From: an uncultured Lachnospiraceae bacterium
GTDB taxonomy: Bacteria > Bacillota > Clostridia > Lachnospirales > Lachnospiraceae
Length of the DNA stretch: 45,787 bases
NCBI GenBank assembly: GCA_946616835.1
Contig: CAMOJK010000008.1
Coordinates: 1 to 45,787, forward strand
Direction: 5' to 3'
Shown here in pieces: positions 35,463-44,307 of this stretch. The translations under genes and the position numbers were made by a program. The notes under the pieces are model-generated. The model saw only the letters and a program-made list of their open reading frames with translations. It was not told where the DNA came from and made no database searches. Position 1 is the first letter of the stretch. Each line of letters begins with the position of its first letter.

Positions 35463-35885
35463 ATGAGTAAAGTAGCAGTAGTATTCTGGAGCGGTACGGG
35501 AAATACGGAAGCAATGGCCGGTGCTGTAGCGGAAGGGGCAAAAAATGCAGGTGCGGAGGTAGAGTCTTTCAGGGCATCTGAATTTGGTAAGGACAAGGTT
35601 TCCGGATTTGACGCAATTGCTTTCGGATGCCCTGCAATGGGTGCGGAAGTGCTTGAGGAGTCTGAGTTTGATCCAATGTTTACAGAGGTTGAATCCGCAC
35701 TTTCAGGTAAAAAGATTGCCCTTTTCGGTTCATACGGATGGGGAGATGGCCAGTGGATGCGTGACTGGGAAGACCGCTGTACAGCAGCAGGTGCACAGTT
35801 GGCAACAGACAGCGTAACAGCCAATAATGCGCCCGGGGAGGCAGAGCTGGATGCCTGCAAGTCTTTAGGTTCGGCGCTGGCATAA
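35463..35885 (+). CDS. Flavodoxin
   Basis: A 140-residue FMN-binding electron carrier. WSGTGNTEAMA near the N-terminus is the phosphate-binding loop, and GCPAMGAEVLEE and FGSYGWGDGQWMRDW contribute the isoalloxazine contacts. Flavodoxin replaces ferredoxin when iron is low, which agrees with its place at the end of an iron island. AAGGAGG precedes the ATG. It is probably co-transcribed with the DUF3793 gene. Confidence 0.95.
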   Translation: MSKVAVVFWSGTGNTEAMAGAVAEGAKNAGAEVESFRASEFGKDKVSGFDAIAFGCPAMGAEVLEESEFDPMFTEVESALSGKKIALFGSYGWGDGQWMRDWEDRCTAAGAQLATDSVTANNAPGEAELDACKSLGSALA

Positions 35886-35917
35886 AAACATATTGTATTA
35901 TATAAAGAGAAGTCTGT

Positions 35918-36024
35918 GGCAGCCGCATATTCCGGCTGCCATAGCCATATATATTATCTAAGAGAAAATGAAAAACATCCGAATTCCGGCAGGGAGAGAA
36001 CCGATTTGGAAGCGGATTTTTTTT
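35918..36024 (+). terminator. Two hairpins after flavodoxin, the second with a T-run
   Basis: GGCAGCCG (35918-35925) pairs with CGGCTGCC (35933-35940) but has no T-tract. Downstream, ATCCGAATTCC (35977-35987) pairs imperfectly with GGAAGCGGAT and is followed by eight T (36017-36024), a better terminator. Confidence 0.55.
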
Positions 36025-36052
36025 GATTTTTATGATCACAAAGTATTATAAT
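36023..36052 (+). promoter_or_regulatory. Predicted promoter of the GH3 gene
   Basis: TTGATT (36023-36028), an 18-base spacer and a perfect TATAAT (36047-36052). A leader of about 110 bases follows, with no recognised element. Confidence 0.5.
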
Positions 36053-36172
36053 TATAAAAAATCGGGTTGATATCCGGTTGAATAAAATGCCGGCGTAAAT
36101 GTTTTTTGCAGGTAGTGATAGCCTTAACCGGATGCATGGGACTAATGTCAGTTATACCGAGGAGGAAACAAG

Positions 36173-38149
36173 ATGAGAAAATGGAATGGCGTAAAAGGCC
36201 TGATGGGAATGATGCTTTCGACAGTGATGCTTGCGGGAAGCGTGTCTGGCAATGTATTTGCTGCAGAAAGCCAGTCTGACAGGGTAGAAAGCATACTGGC
36301 AGGAATGAGCATAGAGGAAAAGATAGGCCAGATGATGGTACCGTCCTTCAGAATATGGAAAGAGGTGCCGGCACCCGGAACGGAAGATATGAATCAGACT
36401 GTGGAGAATACCGATAGTACCCCTATTGCCGTAAATGTCACTGAACTTAATGATGAAATAAGACAGTGCATCGCAAAATATCATTTTGGCGGAACTGTGC
36501 TTTATGCGGAGAACTGCAATGATGCTGAGCAGGTGCTCAGGCTGACATCTGATATCCAGAGTGCAAGTCTTTCCGGCGGCGGAATTCCCATGCTTATCGC
36601 AATCGATCAGGAAGGCGGAACTGTGTCAAGGATCGGATTTGGTACGGCAGGAACCGGCAATATGTCGTTAGCTGCTACGGGCGATCCTCAGTATGCCAGG
36701 AAAATGGCGGCAGTATTCGGTGATGAAATGAAGTCTCTTGGCATCAATACGGATTTTGCTCCGGTAATGGATGTTAACCGAAATCCGAATAATCCGATCA
36801 TAGGCATCAGGTCTTTTTCCGATGATCCGGATGTGGCTGCTAAGTACGGTATAGCATATATGCAGGGACTGCATGATACAGGGACTATCGCAACTTTGAA
36901 GCATTTCCCGGGACATGGCAATACTGATACGGATTCCCATACAGGTTTCCCATGCATAAACGAGAGCTATGATTCCTTAAAGAAATCTGATCTCGTACCT
37001 TTCCAGGCTGCGATCAATGAGGGAGCGGATATGATAATGACTGCACATATCCAGTATCCTCAGATTGAAAAAGAAACTTACATATCCAAGACTACAGGCG
37101 AGCCTGTATATCTCCCGGCTACAATGAGCCGAACTATCCTGACAGGAATCCTAAGACACGATATGGGTTTTGAAGGAGTGATAGTTACTGACGGTCTGGA
37201 TATGGCTGCTATCTCAGATAATTTTAATACAGATGATGTGATATGCATGTCCATAAATGCAGGTGTAGACATGATACTGCTTCCTATCGTTACTGATACT
37301 AACAAGTTCCATGAGACGGAACGTATAATGGAGAGTGCTGTGGCTATGGTAAAAGACGGACGCATCAGCGAGGCACAGGTAAATGCTTCCGTACGCAGGA
37401 TACTTAAGCTTAAGGAAAAGTATGGCCTGCTGGACAAGAAGGACTTTACACTTACAGATGCGCAGGTAGCCCAGACGGTTGCGAATGTTGGCAGCCCGGC
37501 GCACCGCAATGTGGCATGGCAGACGGCAACCAAGTCCCTTACTCTTGTGAAGAATGAAAAATCTGCATTCCCTATTATTCCAAAGACAGGGGAGAATGTG
37601 TATATACTTTTTGCAGACGCATGTGCCAGCAGGAGTGAGGCCTGGACCATGGCTGAAACAAAGCTCAAGGCTGAAGGAAAACTTAATGATGGCGTAAGTG
37701 TTACTATGCAGAAGAATACTAGGGAAGAAGGCGATACCCAGGTGGCACAGGCTGTTCAGGCCGACTATGTGATACTAGTGTCAAGGATATATAATGCAGC
37801 CTGCCTGGATCCAAATACCGATGACGGTTTTTCCACGGGCTATTTTGACCAGATAATTACAGGACGTAAGGCTGTTGGAAAAGCTACGATAGTAGTTTCG
37901 TCACAGCTTCCTTATGATGCTGGGCGGTTTACGGAGGCTGATGCAGTCCTTCTTGCATACTGCTCAGGTGTAATGCGTTCCGTGCCGCCAACAAGCGGGG
38001 CCGGAAGCGCTTATGTACCTAATCTTCCCGCAGCACTTTGTGCATGCTTTGGAGACGGTGTTCCCGGCGGTATTTTGCCTGTGGATATACCGGTGGTTGA
38101 CTCGGAGTATAATATGACAGACAGCGTGTTGTACAAAAGAGCGCAGTAA
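36173..38149 (+). CDS. Secreted glycoside hydrolase family 3 (beta-N-acetylhexosaminidase-like)
   Basis: A 658-residue protein. The N-terminus is a signal peptide (basic start, hydrophobic core, then VFAAES). The GH3 barrel follows, with KHFPGHGNTDTDSH (the loop used by NagZ-type enzymes as acid/base) and the nucleophile D340 in VTDGLDMAA. A C-terminal GH3 domain of about 230 residues is present, so it is the long, two-domain form. It probably trims N-acetylglucosamine from peptidoglycan or related glycans outside the cell. GGAGGAAAC precedes the ATG. A small membrane protein gene follows. Confidence 0.9.
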   Translation: MRKWNGVKGLMGMMLSTVMLAGSVSGNVFAAESQSDRVESILAGMSIEEKIGQMMVPSFRIWKEVPAPGTEDMNQTVENTDSTPIAVNVTELNDEIRQCIAKYHFGGTVLYAENCNDAEQVLRLTSDIQSASLSGGGIPMLIAIDQEGGTVSRIGFGTAGTGNMSLAATGDPQYARKMAAVFGDEMKSLGINTDFAPVMDVNRNPNNPIIGIRSFSDDPDVAAKYGIAYMQGLHDTGTIATLKHFPGHGNTDTDSHTGFPCINESYDSLKKSDLVPFQAAINEGADMIMTAHIQYPQIEKETYISKTTGEPVYLPATMSRTILTGILRHDMGFEGVIVTDGLDMAAISDNFNTDDVICMSINAGVDMILLPIVTDTNKFHETERIMESAVAMVKDGRISEAQVNASVRRILKLKEKYGLLDKKDFTLTDAQVAQTVANVGSPAHRNVAWQTATKSLTLVKNEKSAFPIIPKTGENVYILFADACASRSEAWTMAETKLKAEGKLNDGVSVTMQKNTREEGDTQVAQAVQADYVILVSRIYNAACLDPNTDDGFSTGYFDQIITGRKAVGKATIVVSSQLPYDAGRFTEADAVLLAYCSGVMRSVPPTSGAGSAYVPNLPAALCACFGDGVPGGILPVDIPVVDSEYNMTDSVLYKRAQ

Positions 38150-38194
38150 GTGAAATTGCGGAACCACTAGAATGGTGTTAGAGAGGAGATAAAA

Positions 38195-38386
38195 ATGGAA
38201 CCGGAAATGGCAATGGGGATGTCTTATTTTTTCCTGGCGGCAAGGCTTTTAGGATTTGTAGTGTTTATTGCACTGCTTGTCCTGCTCGGAATAGTACTCA
38301 TAAAGGCAAAGCGTAAGAGGCGGGAAAGAATGCATGAACAGATACATGAGCTTTTTAACGGACAGAATGACGGGACGGATAAGTAA
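38195..38386 (+). CDS. Small single-pass membrane protein
   Basis: A 63-residue protein with one long hydrophobic segment (about residues 13-36) and then a Lys/Arg-rich stretch and a His/Glu-rich cytoplasmic tail. AGAGGAGA at ideal spacing before the ATG supports translation. No family was recognised. It lies 45 bases after the GH3 gene and could be in the same transcript. Confidence 0.6.
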   Translation: MEPEMAMGMSYFFLAARLLGFVVFIALLVLLGIVLIKAKRKRRERMHEQIHELFNGQNDGTDK

Positions 38387-38611
38387 CTAACTAACAAAAC
38401 TTCACGCCGCAGTCGTTGCGCAGTTCGTAGTACAGACGGCCGGGGTATTTACCCGGGAAATGGATTGCTGGTTTAGTTCTGTATTGATGCGGTTCCGGAT
38501 ATCAGGGACTATTCGGCTGCTCTCTGTTAGTAGTCTGCGTGATCGCAAAGATAGATAAGATTACTCCTATTTTGAGCTTGTGATTCCGGCAGTTAGTTTA
38601 CTGTTATACCG

Positions 38612-40420
38612 TTATTCAACAGCCTTTAATATTTCAAGCACTGCATTCTTTATGTTTTCGTTTACAAGCAGTGCTTTTTCTCTGCTTTCCTGCCTTGTAT
38701 AAAAATAGAATTTTATCTTAGGTTCTGTCCCGGAAGGACGTATGGCAAACCATGTGTCAGGACTTCCTGAACCGTCATCAAGGAAATACCTGAAGGCATT
38801 GGTGGCAGGGATGATATTATCAGGATTGTTTATGTCTGCAACAGTGCCGGAGTTATAGTTCAGGCATCGCATCACGGGATATCCGGCCACTTTGGTAATG
38901 GGATTATTTCTGATATGCTCCATCATACGCTTTATCCTTGCGGCACCTTCGCTTCCTTCAAGGATAATATTGGGCTCGTCTTCTGCATAATAGCCGTATT
39001 TCTGATAGAGAGAATCAAGGACTTCGAAAAGCGTGAGTCCTTTTTTGCTGTAATAGGCTGCTGCTTCGGCTACAAGCATTCCGGCGCTTATGCCGTCCTT
39101 GTCCCGGATGTCCGCACAGGCGCTATAGCCAACGGATTCTTCGTATCCGAAAAGATATTTCTCATTTTTTTCTTCTATGAAAGGGATAAGGCCGCAGATA
39201 TTCTTGAATCCGGTAAGGGATTCGTACATTTTTATGCCATATGAGTCAGCAATTTTTGATGACATTGTAGATGTGACGATGGAACGGACCATGACGCCGT
39301 TTTCAGGCAATGTGCCGGCACTTCTGTGACCATCAAGGATATAGTTTACCAGGATATAGCCGGTCTGGTTTCCGTTAAGGGGCACATAGTTTCCATCTTT
39401 ATCCATAAGTTCTATTGCAAATCTATCAGAATCGGGATCGGTAGCCATAAGAAGCTCGGCACCGGTTTTATGTCCAAGCTCCTCTGCAAGTCTGAATGCC
39501 TTTGGATCCTCGGGATTAGGATAACCGACTGTGGTGAATTCAGGATCCGGATCTTTCTGTTCTGGCACAATCTGACAGTCTGTAAAACCGCGTTCCTTCA
39601 TCATTTGCATAAAAGGGATGCTTCCGGCTCCGTTTAAAGGTGTATAGACAATGGGAATATTCAGATTAAGGTCATCTCCGGAATGGATGGCAATGGACTT
39701 GATCTTATCCAGATATAAACGGTCGTATTTTTCATCAAGGACTGTAACCTCGCCGGAGGCAATATAGCCTTGCGTGAGCTTTTTTATGAAATCCCAGTTA
39801 CCTGCTGTACAGAAATCCACGGTGGTATCCCTGGAAATATGTATTCCGTCAAAATAATCCACAGCATTTATGCATTCTGTCATGCCGTCAGCAACATCTG
39901 AACTGACCTGACAGCCGTCCTGCCAGTAAGCCTTGTACCCGTTGTATGCCTGAGGATTGTGGGAGGCTGTTATATTTATACCGGATACCGTGCCCAGGTA
40001 CCTTACCATGAAAGCGAGCTCGGGGGTAGGGCGGAGGTCCGGGAAAATATATGACTTTATACCATTGGCAGCAAGAATGCATGCGGCCAGCATTGAGAAT
40101 TCCCTGGAATAGTATCTTGGATCATGGGCTATGACAACGGACTTTTCAGCGGTGATAGTCATGTCTTTATCCGCATATGCTGCATTTATATAATCGGCTA
40201 TGCCCTGGGTGGCACGGCCTACCGTAAATCGGTTCATTCTGTTGGTGCCCACGCCGCATTTTCCCCTGAGGCCTGCAGTACCGAAAGCTAACTCCTTATA
40301 GAAGCGGTCTTCCAGCTCGTTTTCATTTTTATCTTTAATAAATCCTGAAAGTTCTATGTAAAGGGGATCGTTTCTGTCAAGCTTATCTGACCATAATTTA
40401 GCGGTTTCCGAATATGTCAT
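38612..40420 (-). CDS. pgcA: Alpha-phosphoglucomutase / phosphomannomutase
   Basis: It interconverts glucose 1-phosphate and glucose 6-phosphate, feeding UDP-glucose and glycogen synthesis. The phospho-serine is S153 in TASHNPQAYNGYK; the Mg2+ loop is ATDPDSDRFA; the sugar loop is GYEESVGY; the phosphate-binding end is RPSGTEPKIKFY. The 602 residues fit the large Firmicute PgcA type, although specificity for glucose or mannose cannot be read. AGGAGTG precedes the ATG. It is the only long minus-strand gene in this part. Confidence 0.93.
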   Translation of the reverse strand: MTYSETAKLWSDKLDRNDPLYIELSGFIKDKNENELEDRFYKELAFGTAGLRGKCGVGTNRMNRFTVGRATQGIADYINAAYADKDMTITAEKSVVIAHDPRYYSREFSMLAACILAANGIKSYIFPDLRPTPELAFMVRYLGTVSGINITASHNPQAYNGYKAYWQDGCQVSSDVADGMTECINAVDYFDGIHISRDTTVDFCTAGNWDFIKKLTQGYIASGEVTVLDEKYDRLYLDKIKSIAIHSGDDLNLNIPIVYTPLNGAGSIPFMQMMKERGFTDCQIVPEQKDPDPEFTTVGYPNPEDPKAFRLAEELGHKTGAELLMATDPDSDRFAIELMDKDGNYVPLNGNQTGYILVNYILDGHRSAGTLPENGVMVRSIVTSTMSSKIADSYGIKMYESLTGFKNICGLIPFIEEKNEKYLFGYEESVGYSACADIRDKDGISAGMLVAEAAAYYSKKGLTLFEVLDSLYQKYGYYAEDEPNIILEGSEGAARIKRMMEHIRNNPITKVAGYPVMRCLNYNSGTVADINNPDNIIPATNAFRYFLDDGSGSPDTWFAIRPSGTEPKIKFYFYTRQESREKALLVNENIKNAVLEILKAVE

Positions 40421-40746
40421 GAAAATACACTCCTTTCGTAGGCAGCAAGGGGGAAAGCCCGGTGACTGATATGTTAATAAAATCTCTATGTTCAGTATAG
40501 CATAAAGAGCTGTCTGCAGTTACTTATATTTTGTATGAATTGCCCTGTGAATTCATGCAAAATATATCTTCAGGTGAATTGTTTTGCGTGGGAAAACATA
40601 CTTTATGTAAAGTTATAAATGATGTATGATATATATTATTTTTGTGGCCGTACAGGGTGCTTGAGGAATTCGTCCTGACCTGCCCGGTGAGTGGGAATGT
40701 GAAAATTTTGCCGGCATTTTGTATAAAAGCCGGGTAAGGAGGAATT
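40421..40746. other. Divergent intergenic region between pgcA and the lipoprotein gene
   Basis: This 326-base gap carries on the minus strand an extended -10, TGCTATACT (40494-40502), likely driving pgcA. On the plus strand TTTATG and TATGAT, 17 bases apart around 40610-40632, could be a weak promoter. The rest is AT-rich with a few short hairpins. I see no gene in it. Confidence 0.45.
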
Positions 40747-41877
40747 ATGAAAAACAGGATTTTGATCACTTTATTTGCAACAGGCGTAAGTGCTGTTCTG
40801 TGTACAGGATGCGGTACCGGTGAGGTATCTGTGGATGTTCCGGCAGATGATGCAGTAGTAACTGAAGAACCGGAAGAACCGATCGGTATGGCAAATCCCT
40901 GGAGATACGGCATAACCGAAGAAGAGGCTGCCGGATATGTTACAGTACTTCTCCCGCTTCCCGAAGGGGCTGCGGATGTAAGCTGGGGCGTAATGGATAA
41001 AGGTGGCGAAATCAAACCGGGAGATAAACCAGGAGCATTGGTAGAGGCTCAGTTTGACATGGATAATGTTTCATACTGCTACAGGGCGCAGTATGGCGTG
41101 GCAGAGGATATATCGGGCATGTTTTTTGAAGGGACAGCAGAGGATGATATAGCAAGCCCCAAATGGCAGGATGCAGGACTTAGCGGGAAATTCTACAGAC
41201 ATATAGGGGACGGCGAGACCGTGGATCTTATTACCTGGTATGACGATAGCGCAGAGACTCAGTATGCACTTTCAGCTACAATGAACAGTGACGGTGACGG
41301 CTTTGATCTGCAGGCTGTGGCTGAAGAAATGATATGGGGAGGTGCAGATGCAAAATCAGATGCAGGAACTGATACGGGAATGCCGGCTTATGTTTATCCC
41401 GATGATACTGCAATCGAGAGTGCGGTATATCAGTTTATGGTAGATGAGTATTCGCAGTATTATGATACCTGTGATGTGAGCATTCCTTATGCTGTGATCG
41501 TTGACACTGATGACAGCGATGAAGCAGATATAAAGGTTTACGGTATTTTCTGGATCATGAATTATGATCTTGGGGAGGACAATATCCTTTTAGTTGAGTC
41601 CGGCGGCTCATATCCGGGGGTTATGCATCTGCAAAAAAAAGATGACGGAAGCTATGAAGCTGTAAGCCATGATGTTGTGGCAGACGGCTCTGATTTTGAC
41701 GACAGTGCAAAGGAACTCTTTGGTGACAGATATGAGGCATTTGTGGCTGCTATGGCTGATGACGAGACAGGAGAACAGGTAAGATTCCAGGTAATAGCAG
41801 ATTATGCAAAGTTTTCAGGTGTACCTATACAGGGATATCAGGATTACGGTCAGAAACCGGTATATTTATATGAATAA
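40747..41877 (+). CDS. Putative lipoprotein of unknown function
   Basis: A 376-residue protein. Its signal peptide ends in the lipobox LCTGC (lipidated C22), so it should be tethered on the outer membrane face. An acidic linker follows. The body has no recognised domain but is rich in Asp, Glu, Tyr and Trp, as in many surface substrate-binding proteins. AAGGAGG precedes the ATG. The next gene, a GH5 lipoprotein, starts 67 bases later, so the pair may act together at the cell surface. Confidence 0.7.
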   Translation: MKNRILITLFATGVSAVLCTGCGTGEVSVDVPADDAVVTEEPEEPIGMANPWRYGITEEEAAGYVTVLLPLPEGAADVSWGVMDKGGEIKPGDKPGALVEAQFDMDNVSYCYRAQYGVAEDISGMFFEGTAEDDIASPKWQDAGLSGKFYRHIGDGETVDLITWYDDSAETQYALSATMNSDGDGFDLQAVAEEMIWGGADAKSDAGTDTGMPAYVYPDDTAIESAVYQFMVDEYSQYYDTCDVSIPYAVIVDTDDSDEADIKVYGIFWIMNYDLGEDNILLVESGGSYPGVMHLQKKDDGSYEAVSHDVVADGSDFDDSAKELFGDRYEAFVAAMADDETGEQVRFQVIADYAKFSGVPIQGYQDYGQKPVYLYE

Positions 41878-41944
41878 TAAGATTGCAGCTGATGGTAAAA
41901 TCTGACAGGTTCAGAACAGTTACAGGCACAGGAGCAATAATTGT

Positions 41945-43324
41945 ATGAATGGTGGCAGAATTGAAAAAAGGATAATAAGCATACTGATGGCAGCGATGCT
42001 GTCATGTTCCATGTTTTTATACGGCTGTGGCAACGGAAGCAAAGGTACGGAAGAGAGTGAGGCACAGAGTGAAGGTGTGGGTGATCATGATGAGAGTACT
42101 GAAGCGCCCAGAGGGATACGGTCGGATCTGGGAACTGACGGAAGCTCTTTAGAGGGAAATGATGCATCTTCCACTGAAAACGGCCCTGCAGAAAGTACCG
42201 CTGAAAACTCTATAGAAAACGATGCGGAAGACGTTCAGGAAGAGGCTGCCGGAAATGATACAGCTACAGAGGTCGGTGATATATCATCCGTTGATTTCGT
42301 GAAAAGCATGGGGTACGGCTGGAATCTGGGCAATGCGCTTGATGCCACCAATTGCAGCTGGGTAGGCGATAAAATGGACTATGAGGGTGCATGGTGTGGT
42401 GTCAAGGCTACACCTGAGCTTATAGAGGCTGTTAATAAAGCCGGCTTTAATACCATAAGGATCCCTGTGTCGTGGCATGATCATATAGATAGTGATTACA
42501 CTATTGACAGCAGGTGGATGGACAGGGTGCAGGAGGTAGTGGACTATGCATATGACAGGGATATGTATGTCATACTTGATGTGCATCATGATGTCACGGA
42601 GGACTATTATTATCCTACGAAAGACAAGCTGGAACAATCCGAATTGTATATGGTTGCCGTGTGGTCGCAGATTTCGAAAAGATTTGCTGACTATGATGAA
42701 AAGCTTATTTTTGAGTCCATAAACGAGCCGAGGCTTGTGGGCAGGAACAATGAATGGTGGTATGACAAAAACGTACCGGAGTGCCTGGAAGCTATGGAAT
42801 GTATAAATGAGTGCAACCAGATCTTTGTGGACAGTGTACGTAATTCGGGTGGAAAAAATAAAGAACGGTTTCTTATAGTAGTGTCATATGATGATGCGTA
42901 TGAGCCGACTGTGGATGCAGGATTTAAGCTGCCGTCTGATACTGCTAATGACAGGCTTTTAGTGGCTGTTCATATGTATCTGCCTTATGATTTTGCCGGA
43001 AATCCCAACGGTACTACAGTTTTTGATGATAATGCGAAGAGGGCAAATGATACTGCACTTAATGCCGTATATGACAGGTTTGTTGCAAAGGGAGTAGGAG
43101 TGGTCATAGACGAGTATGGGGCGATGAACAAAGGCAATGATGACCAGCGTGTACTGTACTATGATTATTTTACAAAGGCTGCTAAAGACCTGGGAATGTG
43201 CACAGTTGCCTGGGACAACAATGTGTTTGAAGTAAGCACGGACTCAACCCAGGGCTTCGGGCTGATAGATTACGGCACGAAAAAGGTAGTCAAGAGCGAG
43301 ATAATTGACGCGATAGTGAAGTGA
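41945..43324 (+). CDS. Glycoside hydrolase family 5 (cellulase-like) lipoprotein
   Basis: A 459-residue surface enzyme. The signal peptide ends with lipobox LYGC (C28). A Ser/Glu/Asn-rich linker of about 85 residues follows, and then a GH5 barrel beginning GYGWNLGNALDA. The acid/base is E261 in SINEPRL and the nucleophile E390 in VIDEYGAM; NTIRIPVSWHDH and ILDVHHD are family blocks. It is probably an endo-beta-glucanase of plant-fibre degradation. The AGGAG before the ATG is eleven bases away. A terminator follows. Confidence 0.92.
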   Translation: MNGGRIEKRIISILMAAMLSCSMFLYGCGNGSKGTEESEAQSEGVGDHDESTEAPRGIRSDLGTDGSSLEGNDASSTENGPAESTAENSIENDAEDVQEEAAGNDTATEVGDISSVDFVKSMGYGWNLGNALDATNCSWVGDKMDYEGAWCGVKATPELIEAVNKAGFNTIRIPVSWHDHIDSDYTIDSRWMDRVQEVVDYAYDRDMYVILDVHHDVTEDYYYPTKDKLEQSELYMVAVWSQISKRFADYDEKLIFESINEPRLVGRNNEWWYDKNVPECLEAMECINECNQIFVDSVRNSGGKNKERFLIVVSYDDAYEPTVDAGFKLPSDTANDRLLVAVHMYLPYDFAGNPNGTTVFDDNAKRANDTALNAVYDRFVAKGVGVVIDEYGAMNKGNDDQRVLYYDYFTKAAKDLGMCTVAWDNNVFEVSTDSTQGFGLIDYGTKKVVKSEIIDAIVK

Positions 43325-43357
43325 TGTAGAAGGAAAAATAAATAAAATCTCTTTTAT

Positions 43358-43386
43358 GAGGGCGGATATATTCCGCTCTTTTTTTG
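43358..43386 (+). terminator. Terminator after the GH5 gene
   Basis: GAGGGCGGA (43358-43366) pairs with TCCGCTCT (43372-43379), one wobble, five-base loop, followed by seven T. Confidence 0.8.
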
Positions 43387-43512
43387 TATCGCGCGGGCAA
43401 CATAAGGAAATTTTTGGCTTACGCCGAACGTAAACCTGACGGACCGGGCAGGGCAATTTCTTCGCCACTGCTCGATTGATAAGCCGGTTTATTAAATTTA
43501 CGGAGGAAAAAG

Positions 43513-44136
43513 ATGAACAATAATATGAAAACTGAAGGAAGAACATTCGGGTATGTGCGTGTGAGCAGCAGTGATCAAAATGAGGATAGACAGATTATCG
43601 CAATGCGTGAAGCCGGTGTACCGCTTGAAAATATATATGAAGAAAAACAGTCCGGCAAGGATTTTAACAGACCTGTCTATAAAAAGCTTATCAGTAAGAT
43701 GAAGGCAGGTGATGTCATGTATGTAATGAGTATTGACCGTCTTGGAAGGAATTATGAAGAAATACTGGAACAATGGAGGATGATAACAAAAGAAAAAGAT
43801 GCAGATATCGTGGTGATCGATATGCCGATTCTGGACACAAGATGCGGAAAGGATCTGCTGGGAACACTCATTTCCGATCTGGTACTGGCACTTTTGAGTT
43901 ATGCGGCAGAGAACGAGAGAAGCAATATCCGAAAAAGGCAGGCAGAGGGCATTGCTGCAGCCAGAATAAACGGGGTTCATCTTGGCCGTAAGCCTGATCC
44001 GCTGCCGGAAAATTTCGGGGAAGTCTATATAAAGTGGATCAATAAGGAAATCACTATAAATAAGGCAGCACATGAATGCGGAATGGCTCAGACGACATTT
44101 TATGATAAAGCAAGGAAATATAAGACAAAAAAATAA
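43513..44136 (+). CDS. Serine recombinase (resolvase/invertase family)
   Basis: A 207-residue site-specific recombinase of the small (Hin/resolvase) class. The catalytic serine is S18 in GYVRVSSSDQN; further catalytic blocks are SGKDFNRP and the arginines of SIDRLGRN and ENERSNIRKRQAEG. The C-terminal helix-turn-helix (about residues 175-200, ITINKAAHECGMAQTTFYDKAR) contacts the half-sites. GGAGGAAAA precedes the ATG. The gene lies next to inverted copies of a dyad site that suit this enzyme, and upstream of a sortase. It most likely inverts the adjacent DNA. Confidence 0.92.
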   Translation: MNNNMKTEGRTFGYVRVSSSDQNEDRQIIAMREAGVPLENIYEEKQSGKDFNRPVYKKLISKMKAGDVMYVMSIDRLGRNYEEILEQWRMITKEKDADIVVIDMPILDTRCGKDLLGTLISDLVLALLSYAAENERSNIRKRQAEGIAAARINGVHLGRKPDPLPENFGEVYIKWINKEITINKAAHECGMAQTTFYDKARKYKTKK

Positions 44137-44150
44137 ACACTGTACCTGCT

Positions 44151-44175
44151 TTCGGAAAGGTGTACTTTTTCGAAA
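44151..44175. repeat. Left inverted-repeat site of a putative invertible element
   Basis: In reverse complement this is a 24-base dyad: arm TTCGAAAA, centre AGTACACC, arm TTTCCGAA (TTTTCGAA in the right copies, one base different). It follows the recombinase stop by 14 bases and may also serve as the tail of its terminator, because a hairpin here runs into five T. Confidence 0.85.
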
Positions 44176-44307
44176 TCACGTCCATCCTTCAGGTACATAT
44201 TCAAGCAATATATTTTTATCACATATTTTATGAAAATACAAGTATTTTTATAACTTTTTAACATTTTATGTTAACCGAGAATATTAAGAATATCTGTTTA
44301 TAGTAAT
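44176..44307. other. Putative invertible segment
   Basis: These 132 bases between the inverted sites are strongly AT-rich, hold no open frame with a ribosome site, and contain several -10-like sequences on both strands (for example TATAAC and TAAAAT types). An on/off promoter is the expected content, but I cannot tell from sequence which orientation would drive the sortase. Confidence 0.6.

Noticed and set aside
37078-37668. Minus-strand open frame of 196 codons inside the GH3 gene
   Set aside because: Shadow frame; low-complexity Ser/Thr/Val translation and no ribosome site.
38387-38611. Possible small gene or RNA between the small membrane protein and pgcA
   Set aside because: No ribosome site with an open frame; only a short GC-rich hairpin (about 38449-38465) without a T-run. 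I see nothing I can name.
43498-44073. Minus-strand open frame of 191 codons opposite the recombinase
   Set aside because: Shadow frame; the plus-strand recombinase has the catalytic motifs.
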